Shown: positions 22,255 to 33,090, counted from the first letter of the stretch. The stretch: DNA of 64,000 bases from Arthrobacter sp. HY1533 (GCF_027568515.1 NZ_JANKZF010000005.1:186001-250000), one strand, 5' to 3'. The notes: generated by a model not told the origin, from the sequence alone. Program-made: numbers and translations.

Positions 22255-22284
22255 TTAATGCGTTAGCGGCCACTAACGTATTAA
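22255..22284. promoter_or_regulatory. Candidate ArsR operator adjacent to its own start codon
   Basis: TTAATGCGTTAG (22255-22266), 6-bp spacer CGGCCA, CTAACGTATTAA (22273-22284): inverted repeats matching at 11 of 12 positions, ending 2 bp before the ATG of the ArsR-family gene. Size and symmetry fit a winged-helix ArsR dimer site. Confidence 0.7.
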
Positions 22285-22286
22285 CC

Positions 22287-22631
22287 ATGCCCGACCTTCT
22301 GGAAACCGCAGCCGAACCCAACAGGCGCCGCCTGTTGCAGCTGCTGGGCCGGGGCGAATGCAGTGTCAGCGAGCTGGCGGAGAACTTTCCCGTCAGCCGG
22401 TCCGCGATCTCCCAGCACTTGCTTCTGCTGGCCGACGTGGGGCTGGTGCAGGCACGCAAGGAAGGCAGGAATCGCTACTACAGCCTGAACAGCCACGGCA
22501 TGTCACTGCTGCGGGACTCGCTCTCCGCCTTCTGGACCACCGAGCTTGACCAGCTGGCCGCCGACGCAGCGGCACTGGCCGGTTCACACCACGTTCCACC
22601 CCACCCCAAGGAAAATACCGATGACCATTGA
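22287..22631 (+). CDS. ArsR-family winged-helix regulator
   Basis: 114-residue repressor. DNA-binding core: NRRRLLQLLGRGECSVSELAENFPVSRSAISQHLLLLADVGLV, with the following beta-wing RKEGRNRYYSL. No metal-binding Cys/His cluster is visible, so it is probably not a metal sensor; relatives sit beside SRPBCC genes. I start it at the ATG at 22287; the upstream open frame runs through the operator. There is no room for a ribosome-binding site, so the transcript may be leaderless. Overlaps the SRPBCC gene by 11 bp. Confidence 0.88.
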   Translation: MPDLLETAAEPNRRRLLQLLGRGECSVSELAENFPVSRSAISQHLLLLADVGLVQARKEGRNRYYSLNSHGMSLLRDSLSAFWTTELDQLAADAAALAGSHHVPPHPKENTDDH

Positions 22632-23598
22632 CCAGTCCGTTTTCATTCCTGTCGACCCCGACACCGCCTTTGCCCTGATCACCGAGCCCGAACGCCTGCG
22701 CCGCTGGCAGACAGTCGCGGCCCGCGTGGACCTGCGCGTGGGCGGGGACTACCGCTGGACCATCACGCCCGGGCACTCGGCCGCCGGGACGTTCACGGAG
22801 ATCGAGCCCGGCAAGAGGGTCGTCTTCACCTGGGGTTGGGAAGGCCCGGCAGCCCCCGATGCCGACGCCTCCACCGTGACCATCACGCTGGAGCCCGGCG
22901 AGGGCGGCACCACTGTTCGTCTGGTCCACGAAGGGCTCAGCGGGGAGTCCGCAGCCGGCCACAGCGAAGGGTGGACGCACTACCTGGGCCGCCTGCTGGC
23001 CCTGGCCACCGCGGGCGACGCCGGTCCCGACGACTGGGCCGCCGCGCCGGATCCCATCAACGAACTCATCAGCGCCGAGGCGACCCTGGCCATTGCCCAG
23101 CGCACCCTCGCCTCCCTGGAATCCGCTGACATGGGCCTGCAGACGCCCTGCGAGGACTACACCGTCGCAGCCCTCGTGGACCACCTGGCGGGCTCCATCG
23201 CCGGGATCGGCAGGGCGCTCGGGGCGGAATTCACCGACGACGCCGGCGCATCCCCCGAGGTCCGGGTGGCCAACATTGCCGCCCCCACCCTGGAGGCGTT
23301 CAACGCCCGCGGACTCGAGGGCACCATCGACATGGGCTTCGCGGTGCTGCCGGCAACCACAGTGGCCAACATCCTGAACCTGGAGTTCCTGGTCCACGCC
23401 TGGGACTTCGCAACCGCAAAGGGACGGACCCTGGAGGTATCCCCCATCCTCTCGGACTACGTCCTGGGCCTGGCCAAGGAAACCATTGCGCCGGGCATGC
23501 GCGGGCACAGCTTCGCCGAGGAAACACTCGTGGAGGAATCCGCCGGAAGCCTGGAGCGGCTCGTGGCCTTCACCGGACGCCAGAGCACCAACGCCTAA
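22621..23598 (+). CDS. SRPBCC (AHSA1-like) and TIGR03086 (mycothiol-dependent DinB-like) fusion protein
   Basis: 325-residue two-domain protein. Residues 1 to about 140 form an AHSA1/SRPBCC hydrophobic-pocket domain (DPDTAFALITEPERLRRW, VFTWGWEG, TVRLVHEGL). Residues about 145-325 match the TIGR03086 family of maleylpyruvate-isomerase N-terminal/DinB-like proteins (CEDYTVAALVDHLAGSIAGIG, LNLEFLVHAWDFA). The DinB-like fold uses mycothiol in characterised relatives, consistent with mshA in this window. Overlaps the ArsR gene by 11 bp, so the regulator controls it. Exact reaction unknown. Confidence 0.82.
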   Translation: MTIDQSVFIPVDPDTAFALITEPERLRRWQTVAARVDLRVGGDYRWTITPGHSAAGTFTEIEPGKRVVFTWGWEGPAAPDADASTVTITLEPGEGGTTVRLVHEGLSGESAAGHSEGWTHYLGRLLALATAGDAGPDDWAAAPDPINELISAEATLAIAQRTLASLESADMGLQTPCEDYTVAALVDHLAGSIAGIGRALGAEFTDDAGASPEVRVANIAAPTLEAFNARGLEGTIDMGFAVLPATTVANILNLEFLVHAWDFATAKGRTLEVSPILSDYVLGLAKETIAPGMRGHSFAEETLVEESAGSLERLVAFTGRQSTNA

Positions 23599-23676
23599 GG
23601 GAAATTCAAGGGGGACCACGTCCCGGGGCCGATCGGCCAAGGGATCTGCAACACCGACAAAGGCAAGGGAACCATC

Positions 23677-24009
23677 ATGAGCAAGTTCATCTACATCTAC
23701 AACGGCCCCGCCACCCCCATGGACCAGTTCACGGAAGAGCAGTCTGCAGCCGTTACGGCGGAGTGGGGCGCCTGGATGGGCAAGGTCGGCACGGCCATGC
23801 TCGACGCCGGCGCCCCCTTTGGTGCCCGGGCCGCCGTCTCGGACGACGGCTCCGACGCCTCACCGGGCCTGCTGCAGGGCTACAGCATCGTCGAGGCGGA
23901 CAGCCTGGACGCCGCCAAGGCCCTGGCCGACGGCCACCCGTTCCTGTCCGAAGGCAAGGGCCGCTTCAGCCTGGAAATCTTCGAACTCGCGGACATGGGC
24001 GGCATGTAG
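23677..24009 (+). CDS. YCII-family small protein
   Basis: 110-residue protein of the YCII/DGPF superfamily (ferredoxin-like fold), often co-encoded with ArsR and SRPBCC genes. Visible: start SKFIYIYNGPA, then the core GYSIVEADSLDAAKALADGHPFL with the conserved His. Function unknown; YCII proteins have been linked to ring-cleavage dehalogenation and to ECF-sigma contexts, but nothing here specifies either. About 80 bp downstream of the fusion gene with AAGGGAA before the ATG; probably third gene of that operon. Confidence 0.85.
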   Translation: MSKFIYIYNGPATPMDQFTEEQSAAVTAEWGAWMGKVGTAMLDAGAPFGARAAVSDDGSDASPGLLQGYSIVEADSLDAAKALADGHPFLSEGKGRFSLEIFELADMGGM

Positions 24010-24040
24010 GACAGCCAGTTGCCTGTCCGCCGGCGAGGCG

Positions 24041-24062
24041 GGCAGGCAGGCAGGCAGGCAGG
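24041..24062 (+). repeat. GGCA tetranucleotide tract
   Basis: Five perfect GGCA units (24041-24060) plus GG, ending at the base next to the tsaD stop codon, between the convergent YCII and tsaD genes. A slippage-prone tract in a non-coding position. Confidence 0.9.
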
Positions 24063-25154
24063 TCAAAGGCTGATGCTGGTCACGGGCATGGAGGAGTCAG
24101 GGGCGAAGGCGAGGTCGCTGGGCGCCGCACCGTTCATGACCAGCTGCGCGCCGAGCGCGGCCACCATGGCTCCGTTGTCGGTGCACAGTGAAAGCTTGGG
24201 CACCAGCAGCGCGATGCCGGCCGAGGCACAGCGCTGCGCCGCCAGCTCGCGGAGCCGTGAATTGGCCGCCACTCCCCCGCCCAGCAGCAAGGTGGTGATG
24301 CCCTGCTCGCGGCAGGCCAGCACTGCCTTGGCCGTAATGACATCCAGCACGGCCTCCTGGAAGGAGGCGGCAATGTCGGCCACCGGCACGTCCTCGCCGC
24401 GTGCCTCGTACCCTTCCACGCAGCGGGCCACGGCCGTCTTCAGCCCGGAGAAGGAGAAGTCGTAGCGGTGCGGGCCCGGCTCCTCAGCCGTGCCCATGTA
24501 CTTGGGCACTGTCAGTCCGCGCGGGAAGCGCACGGCCTTGGCGTTGCCTTCCTTGGCCAGCCGGTCGATCGCGGGTCCGCCCGGGTAGCTGAGCCCCAGC
24601 AGGCGGGCCACCTTGTCAAAAGCCTCGCCGGCGGCGTCGTCAATCGTGGCGCCCAGCAGCTCAACGTCGGCGGCGATGCTGCGCACCCGCAGGATTTCGG
24701 TGTGCCCGCCGGAAACCAATAGTGCGCCCAGGTTCTCCGGCAGCGCACCGTCGCTGTACTGCGCGGCGATGGCTTCATCCAGCAGGCCCACACCCACATG
24801 CGCCACAAGGTGGTTGATCGCGTACAGCGGCTTGCCGGTGGCCAGGGCCAGCGCCTTGGCCGCGCTCACGCCCACCATGAGCGCGCCGGCCAGGCCGGGC
24901 CCGCTCGTGACCGCGATGGCGTCCACGTCCTCAAGTGTCACGCCGGCATCGGCCAGGGCCTGCTGCAGGGTGGGCACAAAGGCGTCAAGGTGTGCGCGCG
25001 AGGCAATTTCGGGAATGACCCCGCCAAAGCGGACGTGCTCATCCATGGAGGACGAGACAGTGTTGGCCAGCAGTTCGGTGCCGCGGACCAGCCCCACGCC
25101 CGTTTCATCGCAGGAGGACTCAATCCCCAGGATCAGCGGCTTGGCGGAGTTCAT
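24063..25154 (-). CDS. tsaD: tRNA N6-threonylcarbamoyltransferase subunit TsaD
   Basis: Transfers the threonylcarbamoyl group to A37 of ANN-decoding tRNAs together with TsaB and TsaE. The 363-residue ASKHA protein shows [13 protein letters not shown] at the start, the metal-binding NHLVAHVG (the two His coordinate iron/zinc), [29 protein letters not shown] and the C-terminal CTDNGAMVA. Overlaps rimI by 4 bp. Last gene of the alr-tsaE-tsaB-rimI-tsaD run; tsaC is not in the window. The GGCA tract starts directly after its stop. Confidence 0.96.
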   Translation of the reverse strand: MNSAKPLILGIESSCDETGVGLVRGTELLANTVSSSMDEHVRFGGVIPEIASRAHLDAFVPTLQQALADAGVTLEDVDAIAVTSGPGLAGALMVGVSAAKALALATGKPLYAINHLVAHVGVGLLDEAIAAQYSDGALPENLGALLVSGGHTEILRVRSIAADVELLGATIDDAAGEAFDKVARLLGLSYPGGPAIDRLAKEGNAKAVRFPRGLTVPKYMGTAEEPGPHRYDFSFSGLKTAVARCVEGYEARGEDVPVADIAASFQEAVLDVITAKAVLACREQGITTLLLGGGVAANSRLRELAAQRCASAGIALLVPKLSLCTDNGAMVAALGAQLVMNGAAPSDLAFAPDSSMPVTSISL

Positions 25155-25699
25155 GAGGGGTCCTTTGCTGTGGTGCCGGTTGTGTCTGCCGGGGCCGCGG
25201 GTTCCGCCAGGGCCAGCCGCATGACGAGGCCGTCCGAGCCGTCCCGGTAGTACCTGCGGCGGGTGTGGATGTGTTCAAAGCCGTAGCGCTTGTAGAGATT
25301 CTGGGCGCGCGGGTTGGTGCTGCTGACCTCCAGCAGGACCTCGGCGGCCCCGCGGCGAACGGCCTCGGCAAGGAGCTCGTCCATCATGGCACGGGCAATG
25401 CCGCGGCCCTCAAATTCGGGCAGCACGCCAATGGTCTGGATGTCCCCCACGGGTGCCACGCACATGAGTCCCGCATAGCCGGCGGTCCTGGCGGCGCCCT
25501 TGCCGTCAGGCACCTCGGCAATGACGTAGCGCCTGGTTTCGGGTTGCATGAGCTCGGCCACGAACATGTCCCGTGGCCAGGAGTCTATGCCGAACAGCTG
25601 CCGGTCCAGTTCCGTGATGAAGTCAATGTCAGCCGGGACCATCTCGCGCAGCACGGCCGGCGGTGTGGTGGCCGCCGCGTTGGGGCCGTCGGCCATCAC
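25151..25699 (-). CDS. rimI: GNAT N-acetyltransferase, ribosomal-protein S18 alanine acetyltransferase (RimI)
   Basis: N-terminal protein acetyltransferase of the GNAT fold, 182 residues. The acetyl-CoA loop is [17 protein letters not shown] (Q/RxxGxG/A), followed by [21 protein letters not shown], the RimI signature. The placement between tsaB and tsaD is the standard actinobacterial arrangement. Coupled on both sides by 4-bp ATGA overlaps. The C-terminal 20 residues are Ala/Thr-rich and probably disordered. Confidence 0.93.
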   Translation of the reverse strand: MMADGPNAAATTPPAVLREMVPADIDFITELDRQLFGIDSWPRDMFVAELMQPETRRYVIAEVPDGKGAARTAGYAGLMCVAPVGDIQTIGVLPEFEGRGIARAMMDELLAEAVRRGAAEVLLEVSSTNPRAQNLYKRYGFEHIHTRRRYYRDGSDGLVMRLALAEPAAPADTTGTTAKDPS

Positions 25700-26430
25700 A
25701 GGGCCCTTTTCCGGGGACCCGGCACCTTGGCGTCCGATTCGCGCAGGTACAGCGGGGTGGTTTCGAGCAAGCCGGCCGCCTCGAGCGAGCCTGCCGCGCA
25801 GATCCGCCGTGCGGCGGCGCGGCCCAGTTCCAGTGCTGTCGGCTGGGCATCGGCGAAGGTTTCGTTGACGATGCAGCCACCGGCCTCCAGGACCTCGCGG
25901 TACAGCCCGGCGCCGGCGCCAAACACCGGCACGCCGGTGATGTCCGCGGCGGGTCCCACATGCGGGCCGTCCAGCAGCTGTGCCCCGGCGCTGAAACGGG
26001 CCCAGTACACTTCCTTGCGGCGGGCGTCGGTGGCCACCACAAAGTCGCCCGTGGCCAGTGGTCCCACGGCGCGCCCGTCACGGTATTCGGGTGCGTCAAA
26101 GACCTGCTGGGCCAGGGCGTCCAGGCTCATCATCCCGAAGATCGGCACGCCCCAGGTGAAGGCAAGGGTGCGGGCCATGGCAATGCCGGAGCGCAAACCC
26201 GTGAACGGGCCGGGCCCGGTGCCCACCACAATGGCGTCCAGTGCGGGCCCCTCCGTGACGGGGTCAGTGAACAGCGACTTCACGCCCGGCGCCAGCACCT
26301 CGGCGTGGCTGCGGGTGTCGGCGGTGGCGAAGTTGGCCACCACGGCGGCCGGCCGCACGGGGTCCCGAGGGTCAAGGTCAAGCAGCGCTGCGCTGGCAAC
26401 GGCGGATGTGTCAATGGTCAAGATTCGCAC
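25696..26430 (-). CDS. tsaB: tRNA threonylcarbamoyladenosine biosynthesis protein TsaB
   Basis: ASKHA-fold partner of TsaD in t6A formation. 244 residues, starting ILTIDTSAVASAAL, with the family motif GPGPFTGLRSGIAMARTLA and FVVATDARRKEVYWA. GTG start at 26430, ten bases after the tsaE stop; overlaps rimI by ATGA. Confidence 0.94.
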   Translation of the reverse strand: MRILTIDTSAVASAALLDLDPRDPVRPAAVVANFATADTRSHAEVLAPGVKSLFTDPVTEGPALDAIVVGTGPGPFTGLRSGIAMARTLAFTWGVPIFGMMSLDALAQQVFDAPEYRDGRAVGPLATGDFVVATDARRKEVYWARFSAGAQLLDGPHVGPAADITGVPVFGAGAGLYREVLEAGGCIVNETFADAQPTALELGRAAARRICAAGSLEAAGLLETTPLYLRESDAKVPGPRKRAL

Positions 26431-26440
26431 GGGTTTCAGT

Positions 26441-27036
26441 CTATTCTGTTGTGTTCAGCGGCTGGCCCAGCACCGAAAAGTCCACGCCGTCCCAGCGCGG
26501 GCCCACGGCCCGCAGGCGCAGGGTGCGGGGCTCGTCGTCGTCCCCGTCGGTGTCAAAGGTGTCGGCAAAGTCGTCATCCGCAGCGGGCGCGGCAGCGTGA
26601 ACGGGGTCCGGGGCCCCCGGGGCTGCGCCGCCCACCGCGCGGACCAGCTCAATTTCCAGCCGGCTGGCCGCCAGGTGTTCCACCCTGTCCACGCCCCACT
26701 CGACCACAGTGACGGAGCTGTCCATGGTGTTTTCCAGGTCAATGTCGTCAATTTCGCCGGGCGTGGCCAGGCGGTAGGCGTCCACGTGGACCAGGTCGGG
26801 GCCGCCCGGGTTGGGGCCTTCGGGCAGGTTGGGGTGGATGCGCACCAGCACAAAGGTGGGCGAGATGATACCCTCGCGCACTCCGAGGCTGCGGCCCAGG
26901 CCCTGGGTGAAGGTGGTCTTGCCGGCCCCGAGCTCGCCGCTGAGGATGATCAGGTCCCCTGCCCGCAGCAGCCCGGCCAGCCTGGCTGCCAGTTCCTGTG
27001 TTGCCTCGGCCGTGCCGGTGGCGAACTCCCAGGCGC

Positions 27037-27040
<4 letters not shown>
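26441..27040 (-). CDS. tsaE: tRNA threonylcarbamoyladenosine biosynthesis ATPase TsaE
   Basis: P-loop ATPase that drives turnover of the TsaB-TsaD complex. 199 residues: Walker A GELGAGKTTFTQGLG, then SPTFVLVRIHP, LVHVDAYRLATPGEIDDIDLE and VVEWGVDRVEHL. The GTG at 27040 is chosen because it overlaps the alr stop as GTGA and homologues start VSAWEF-like; the open frame upstream is shadow of alr. The C-terminal 60 residues are longer and more acidic (DDDFADTFDTDGDDDE) than in E. coli TsaE. Confidence 0.94.
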
Positions 27041-28239
<1,199 letters not shown>

Positions 28240-28435
28240 CCGCCCATTTTAGGCCACTTTCCATTCCTTCCCGGCGGGCCGTCCCGGGGCAGGGGCACCC
28301 TCGCTGGCCCGGGCGCCTTGGCAGTGGCAAGATTGGAGCAGGCATTTTGACGGTCCCGGCAGGCATGCCGCGGCTGCCACGTCCGGCAGCCGGGGCAACA
28401 CCCGGCCGCGCCAACAACAGTCAGGAGGGCCGCAC

Positions 28436-29713
28436 GTGCACCAGGTCCGGCGGGTCGCCATGCTCTCCCTGCACACCTCCCCCCTCGAACAGCCAGGCGG
28501 CGGCGACGCCGGCGGCATGAACGTCTACGTCAGGGCGCTGGCCCTCGAGCTCGCGGCGGCGGGCATCACTGTGGACATCTACACGCGCCGCACCTCCGCC
28601 AGCCAGCCCGGCACCGTGGCCCTGGCCCCGCATGTGGACGTCCACCACATTCAGGCAGGCCCCTTCGGCAAGGTTTCCAAGGAGGCCCTGCCGGAGCTGG
28701 TCAATGAAATGGCCGACGCCGTTGCCGCCCACATCGAGGCCCTCAGCGACGCGCCGTCCCCGGCCGGGCAGGCCGCCCTGCCGGTCAATGTGATCCACTC
28801 GCACTACTGGCTCTCGGGCATGGCCGGGCTGCTGGTGGCCAAGCGCCTGGACCTTCCCCTGGTCCACACCATGCACACCATGGCGCGGGTCAAGAACCAC
28901 CACCTGCGCCCGGGCCAACTTGCCGAGCCGGGCATCCGGGAGGACGGCGAGCAGCACATCGTGGCCGGCGCTACCCGCCTGATCGCGAACACCACGGCCG
29001 AGGCCGCCGAGCTGGAGGGCCACTACGACGGCTGCGAGCAGCGCATTGACGTGGTCTCCCCCGGCGTGGACCTGAAAATATTCAAGCCCGCCTTCCGCGA
29101 CCGCTCACGCCAGGAGCTGGGCATCGCCGCCGAACGCTTCCATGTGGTGTTTGCCGGACGGCTGCAGCGGCTCAAGGGACCGCATGTGCTGGTCAAGGCG
29201 GCGGCGCTGCTGCGGGCGGAACGGCCCGACATTGACCTGCAGTTGACCTTCCTGGGGGCCCGCAGCGGAAGCGACAAGTACGACCTCGCCGCCATGATTG
29301 ACGACGCCGGCCTCTCCGCCTGTGCGTCCGTCCTCCCGCCGGTGGGGCCGGAACGGCTGGCCGACTGGTACCGAAGCGCCGACGTGGTGGCTGTTCCGTC
29401 ATCCAGCGAGTCGTTCGGCCTCGTGGCCCTCGAGGCCCAGGCCTGCGGCACACCTGTGGTTGCCACCAACGTGGGCGGGCTGCCGCGGGCCGTCAGCGAC
29501 GGCCGCACAGGCCTGCTGGTGGCCAGCCGGTCGCACAAGCTCTGGGCGCAGGCCATCGCCTCGCTGCACGACTTCCCGCAGACCCGGGCGGACATGGGCC
29601 GTGCGGCCTCCGTCTATGCCGAGGCCTTCGGCTGGGAGCGGACGGCAGCCCAGACCATGGCCAGCTACGACCTGGCCCTGACCTACCAGTACGTGGCCCC
29701 TCCCGGCTGCTGA
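28436..29713 (+). CDS. mshA: D-inositol-3-phosphate glycosyltransferase (mycothiol biosynthesis MshA)
   Basis: Joins GlcNAc from UDP-GlcNAc to inositol 3-phosphate, the first step of mycothiol synthesis. GT4 (GT-B fold), 425 residues: glycine loop PGGGDAGGMNVYVRALA, IHSHYWLSG, VHTMHTMARVKN, donor-side FAGRLQRLKGPHVL, and the EX7E-type SESFGLVALEAQACGTP. GTG start at 28436 with a strong AGGAGGG 6-7 nt upstream. Its inositol phosphate would come from the ino1 gene at 59829-60908. Divergent from alr. Confidence 0.94.
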   Translation: MHQVRRVAMLSLHTSPLEQPGGGDAGGMNVYVRALALELAAAGITVDIYTRRTSASQPGTVALAPHVDVHHIQAGPFGKVSKEALPELVNEMADAVAAHIEALSDAPSPAGQAALPVNVIHSHYWLSGMAGLLVAKRLDLPLVHTMHTMARVKNHHLRPGQLAEPGIREDGEQHIVAGATRLIANTTAEAAELEGHYDGCEQRIDVVSPGVDLKIFKPAFRDRSRQELGIAAERFHVVFAGRLQRLKGPHVLVKAAALLRAERPDIDLQLTFLGARSGSDKYDLAAMIDDAGLSACASVLPPVGPERLADWYRSADVVAVPSSSESFGLVALEAQACGTPVVATNVGGLPRAVSDGRTGLLVASRSHKLWAQAIASLHDFPQTRADMGRAASVYAEAFGWERTAAQTMASYDLALTYQYVAPPGC

Positions 29714-29952
29714 CCTCCTGCCAGGGCGCCCCGTCAAGCCTCCCGGCCACAATTTGGCCAAAAGGACAGACTTGGCCTGCCGGCGCCAGAATTGCCCGGG
29801 ACCCACACCACATTGAGGCTACCTCCCGGTAAGGTCTCATTTCGTGGCTGCATAGTACGGGTTTGCGCCCTTACCTGGTCCGCTTCCCCGCGCAGCCCAC
29901 TGCACCCTTCAGGCAACGACGCCTGGATGGTCCTGTTGAAAGGTTGCACGCC

Positions 29953-32900
29953 ATGAAACAAAGAGGAAGATCACTTTTTAGGGGGCGGGCGGCATTGCGT
30001 GCCGCAGCCATTTGTGCCGGCCTGCCGCTGGTCCTGGGCGCCTTGGGTGCGGTCCCGGCCACCGCGGCGCCGGACGATTCGGCCACGTCCACCACCCAAA
30101 ACGACATCAATCCCCTGGACTACCAGGCCGGGCGCTACATTGTGGTCCTGAATGAGCTGCCCACGGCCATGTACAGCGGCGGAACGGCCGGTCTGGCCCG
30201 CACCAAGCCGGCGCAGGGGCGCAAGCTGGACGTCAACAAGCCCGAGGTCAAGAAATACCAGGCACACCTGAAGAGCCAGCAGGCCGCCGTGGCCAGTTCC
30301 CAGGGCGTCACTGCCAACCGCACGTTCACGGCCGCCATCAACGGCTTCTCGGCTGAGCTGTCCGCGACGCAGGCCCTGGCCCTGGCCAAGGACCCCGGGG
30401 TCCTCATGGTGGCACCGGACACGGAAAACGCACCCGACTACTCAAGCACCGACTTCCTGGGCCTCAGCGGCCCCAACGGCAGCTGGAACAAGACCTTTGG
30501 CGGCGTCGCCAAGGCCGGCGCAGGCGTTGTTGTCGGCATCATCGACACCGGCTACACGCCGTCGAACCCGTTCTTCGCGGGGGATGAGGTCAAGCCGCTC
30601 ACGGGCAACCCGAAGGTCGGCGTCCCGTACCGGAATGCCAACGGCACCATCTCCATGCTCAAGGCCAACGGCGACACGTTCACCGGGGCCTGCCAAAAGG
30701 GCACGGGGACCGGAGCCGGCTTTGACGGCACGGCCTGCAACTCCAAGGTGCTGGCCGCACACTACTTTGCCGACGACTTCCTGCGCACCGTGCCCCCGGG
30801 CGAGCGGGCGCCCCAGGAACAGATTTCACCCGTGGACGTGGACAGCCACGGCACGCACACCGGCAGCACTGCGGCAGGCAACGCCAATGTCCGGGCCACC
30901 CTGGGCGGGCGGGACATGGGCATCACGGGAGGCGTGGCCCCCGCGGCCAAGCTGTCCATCTACAAGACCTGCTGGGAGGACACCGACCCCGACACCGGCG
31001 GCTGCTACTCATCGGCAGCCGTTGCGGCCGTGAACCAGGCCATCGAGGACGGCGTGGACGTGCTGAACTACTCAATCTCCGGAAGCACCTCCACCACCAC
31101 AGACCCGGTCTCGCTGGCCTTCCTGTCGGCCACCTCGGCCGGCATCTTCGTGGCAGCCTCCGCCGGCAACTCCGGCCCCACGGCAGGCACCGTCAACCAC
31201 GGCGCCCCCTGGATCACCACGGTTGCCGCAACGTCATTCTCCTCCGAGCTGCAGGGCACGGCGGAGTTCGCCGACGGCAGCAAGTTCCGCGGTGCCAGCA
31301 TGATGTCACACCCGGTGCCGCCCAGCCACGTTGTGCTGGCCACCGCGGCAGCCGCAGCAGGCGCCGCATCACCGCAGCTGTGCGGACCCAACACCCTGGA
31401 CCCCGCCAAGGTGGCAGGCAAGATCGTGGTCTGCGACCGCGGCGTCATTGACCGCGTGGCCAAGAGCGCCGAGGTCAAGCGCGCCGGGGGCGTGGGCATG
31501 ATCCTGGCCAATGTCACCTCATCCTCCGAAGACGTGGACCTGCACGCCGTGCCCACGGTCCATGTGAACCCGCCGGCAACGCAGCAGATCAAGGACAAGG
31601 TCACGGCCAACCCGGACATCCTGGTTGGCCTCGCCGCCACCGACACCACGGGCCTGCCGGCCGAGGCCCAGCCGCAGCTGGCGGGCTTCTCCTCCCGCGG
31701 CCCGCTTGAGGCCGAGAGTTCGGACCTGCTCAAGCCAGACGTCTCCGCACCCGGTGTGGCAGTGCTTGCCGGGGCCTCCCCGATCGCCACGGGCGGCGAA
31801 CAATTCGGCATGCTCTCCGGTACGTCCATGGCGTCCCCGCATGTTGCCGGCTTCGGCGCCCTCATCAAGTCGGTGCACCCGGATTGGTCCCCGGCCGCGG
31901 TGAAATCGGCCATGATGACCACTGCCACGAATGTGGTCAATGCCGACGGCAGCAAGAACCCCGACCTGTTCGGCACGGGCGCCGGGCAGGCCGCCGTGGT
32001 CAAGGCCCTGTCCCCGGGGCTTGTGTACGACGCGGGCGACACCGAATACCTGGAATTCGTCAAGGGCACCGGCTACCCCGTGAACGTCCCGGGCCTGGGC
32101 AGCATTGCCGCCCGCGACATGAACGTGGCGTCCTTCGCCGTGGGCAACCTGGCCGGCAAGGTCACGGTGACCCGAACTGTCACGGCGCTCAAGCCGGGGC
32201 TGTACCGGGCCACGGCCACCGTGCCGGGCGTCAACGTCAAGGTCACCCCGTCAGTGCTGAACTTCTCCTCCGCCGGGGAACAGCGCAACTTCAAGGTCAC
32301 CTTTGAAAACAGCACCGCAGCACTGGGTGCCTTCGCCATGGGCAGCCTGTCCTGGCAGGGTGCTGGCGCATCCGTGGTCTCCCCCATTGCGGTCCGCCCC
32401 GTGCCGGTCCTGGTGGCCCCCGAGGTGGCCTTCAACTCGGCCAGCGGTTCCGGCAGCGGCAAGATCCCTGTGGTTTCCGGGAGCAATGCGCCCATCAAGG
32501 TGAGCGTTGACGGCCTGTCCAAGGCCGATTCGACAGCCATCGAGCTGGTGCCCGGTGCCATTTCCACCACCCCGGATGCCTCCAACTTCCTGAAGGAAGT
32601 GGTGGTGCCGGAGGGCACGGAGCTGGCGAAGTTCCAGGTGCTCTCCTCCGATCCGGCCGCCGACTACGACATGATCGTGTTCAACCCGGCGGGAAGCTAC
32701 TACGACGTCCGCACGGGTTCTGCCAGCGAGTCCCTGTCCCTGGCAAATCCCGCACCGGGGACGTACACCATCCTGGCCAACCTGTACTCCAGCACCAACG
32801 GCGCGCCCGTCAAGGCCACAGTTGACGCTGCCGTGCTGGGTGCCGCAACCGGCAACGCCTCTGTTTCGCCGAGCCCGCTGAAGCTGGCCAACGGCAAGTC

Positions 32901-33090
32901 GGGCAACGTCACGCTGAAGTGGACGGGCCTCACACCGGGCTCATACCTGGGCCGGGTCAACTTCGGCGACACGGGAACGGCAACGTTCGTCACGGTCACC
33001 GTTGGTCCCAACGGCGCCGTGGTGGCGCCCGAGCATGGCAAGAAGGGCAAGCCAGGCAAGGGCAAGCAGGCGGTGGTGCCCGGGCTGTAG
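29953..33090 (+). CDS. Secreted S8 subtilisin-like serine protease with inhibitor I9 and PA domains
   Basis: 1045-residue exported protease. Signal peptide to about residue 39 (ends ATAAPDD), an inhibitor-I9-type propeptide (GRYIVVLNELPTAMY ... FSAELSATQALALAKDPGV), then the S8 domain with Asp198 (GIIDTGY), His299 (DSHGTHTGS) and Ser625 (SGTSMASPHVAG). A PA domain is inserted before the Ser (GKIVVCDRGVIDRVAKSAEV region), as in cucumisin/lactocepin-like subtilases. Fn3-like domains and a bacterial prepeptidase-type region follow, ending in a Gly/Lys-rich tail (KKGKPGKGK). ATG at 29953 follows GAAAGG; the open frame upstream lacks a signal. Likely for extracellular protein nutrition. Confidence 0.94.
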   Translation: MKQRGRSLFRGRAALRAAAICAGLPLVLGALGAVPATAAPDDSATSTTQNDINPLDYQAGRYIVVLNELPTAMYSGGTAGLARTKPAQGRKLDVNKPEVKKYQAHLKSQQAAVASSQGVTANRTFTAAINGFSAELSATQALALAKDPGVLMVAPDTENAPDYSSTDFLGLSGPNGSWNKTFGGVAKAGAGVVVGIIDTGYTPSNPFFAGDEVKPLTGNPKVGVPYRNANGTISMLKANGDTFTGACQKGTGTGAGFDGTACNSKVLAAHYFADDFLRTVPPGERAPQEQISPVDVDSHGTHTGSTAAGNANVRATLGGRDMGITGGVAPAAKLSIYKTCWEDTDPDTGGCYSSAAVAAVNQAIEDGVDVLNYSISGSTSTTTDPVSLAFLSATSAGIFVAASAGNSGPTAGTVNHGAPWITTVAATSFSSELQGTAEFADGSKFRGASMMSHPVPPSHVVLATAAAAAGAASPQLCGPNTLDPAKVAGKIVVCDRGVIDRVAKSAEVKRAGGVGMILANVTSSSEDVDLHAVPTVHVNPPATQQIKDKVTANPDILVGLAATDTTGLPAEAQPQLAGFSSRGPLEAESSDLLKPDVSAPGVAVLAGASPIATGGEQFGMLSGTSMASPHVAGFGALIKSVHPDWSPAAVKSAMMTTATNVVNADGSKNPDLFGTGAGQAAVVKALSPGLVYDAGDTEYLEFVKGTGYPVNVPGLGSIAARDMNVASFAVGNLAGKVTVTRTVTALKPGLYRATATVPGVNVKVTPSVLNFSSAGEQRNFKVTFENSTAALGAFAMGSLSWQGAGASVVSPIAVRPVPVLVAPEVAFNSASGSGSGKIPVVSGSNAPIKVSVDGLSKADSTAIELVPGAISTTPDASNFLKEVVVPEGTELAKFQVLSSDPAADYDMIVFNPAGSYYDVRTGSASESLSLANPAPGTYTILANLYSSTNGAPVKATVDAAVLGAATGNASVSPSPLKLANGKSGNVTLKWTGLTPGSYLGRVNFGDTGTATFVTVTVGPNGAVVAPEHGKKGKPGKGKQAVVPGL

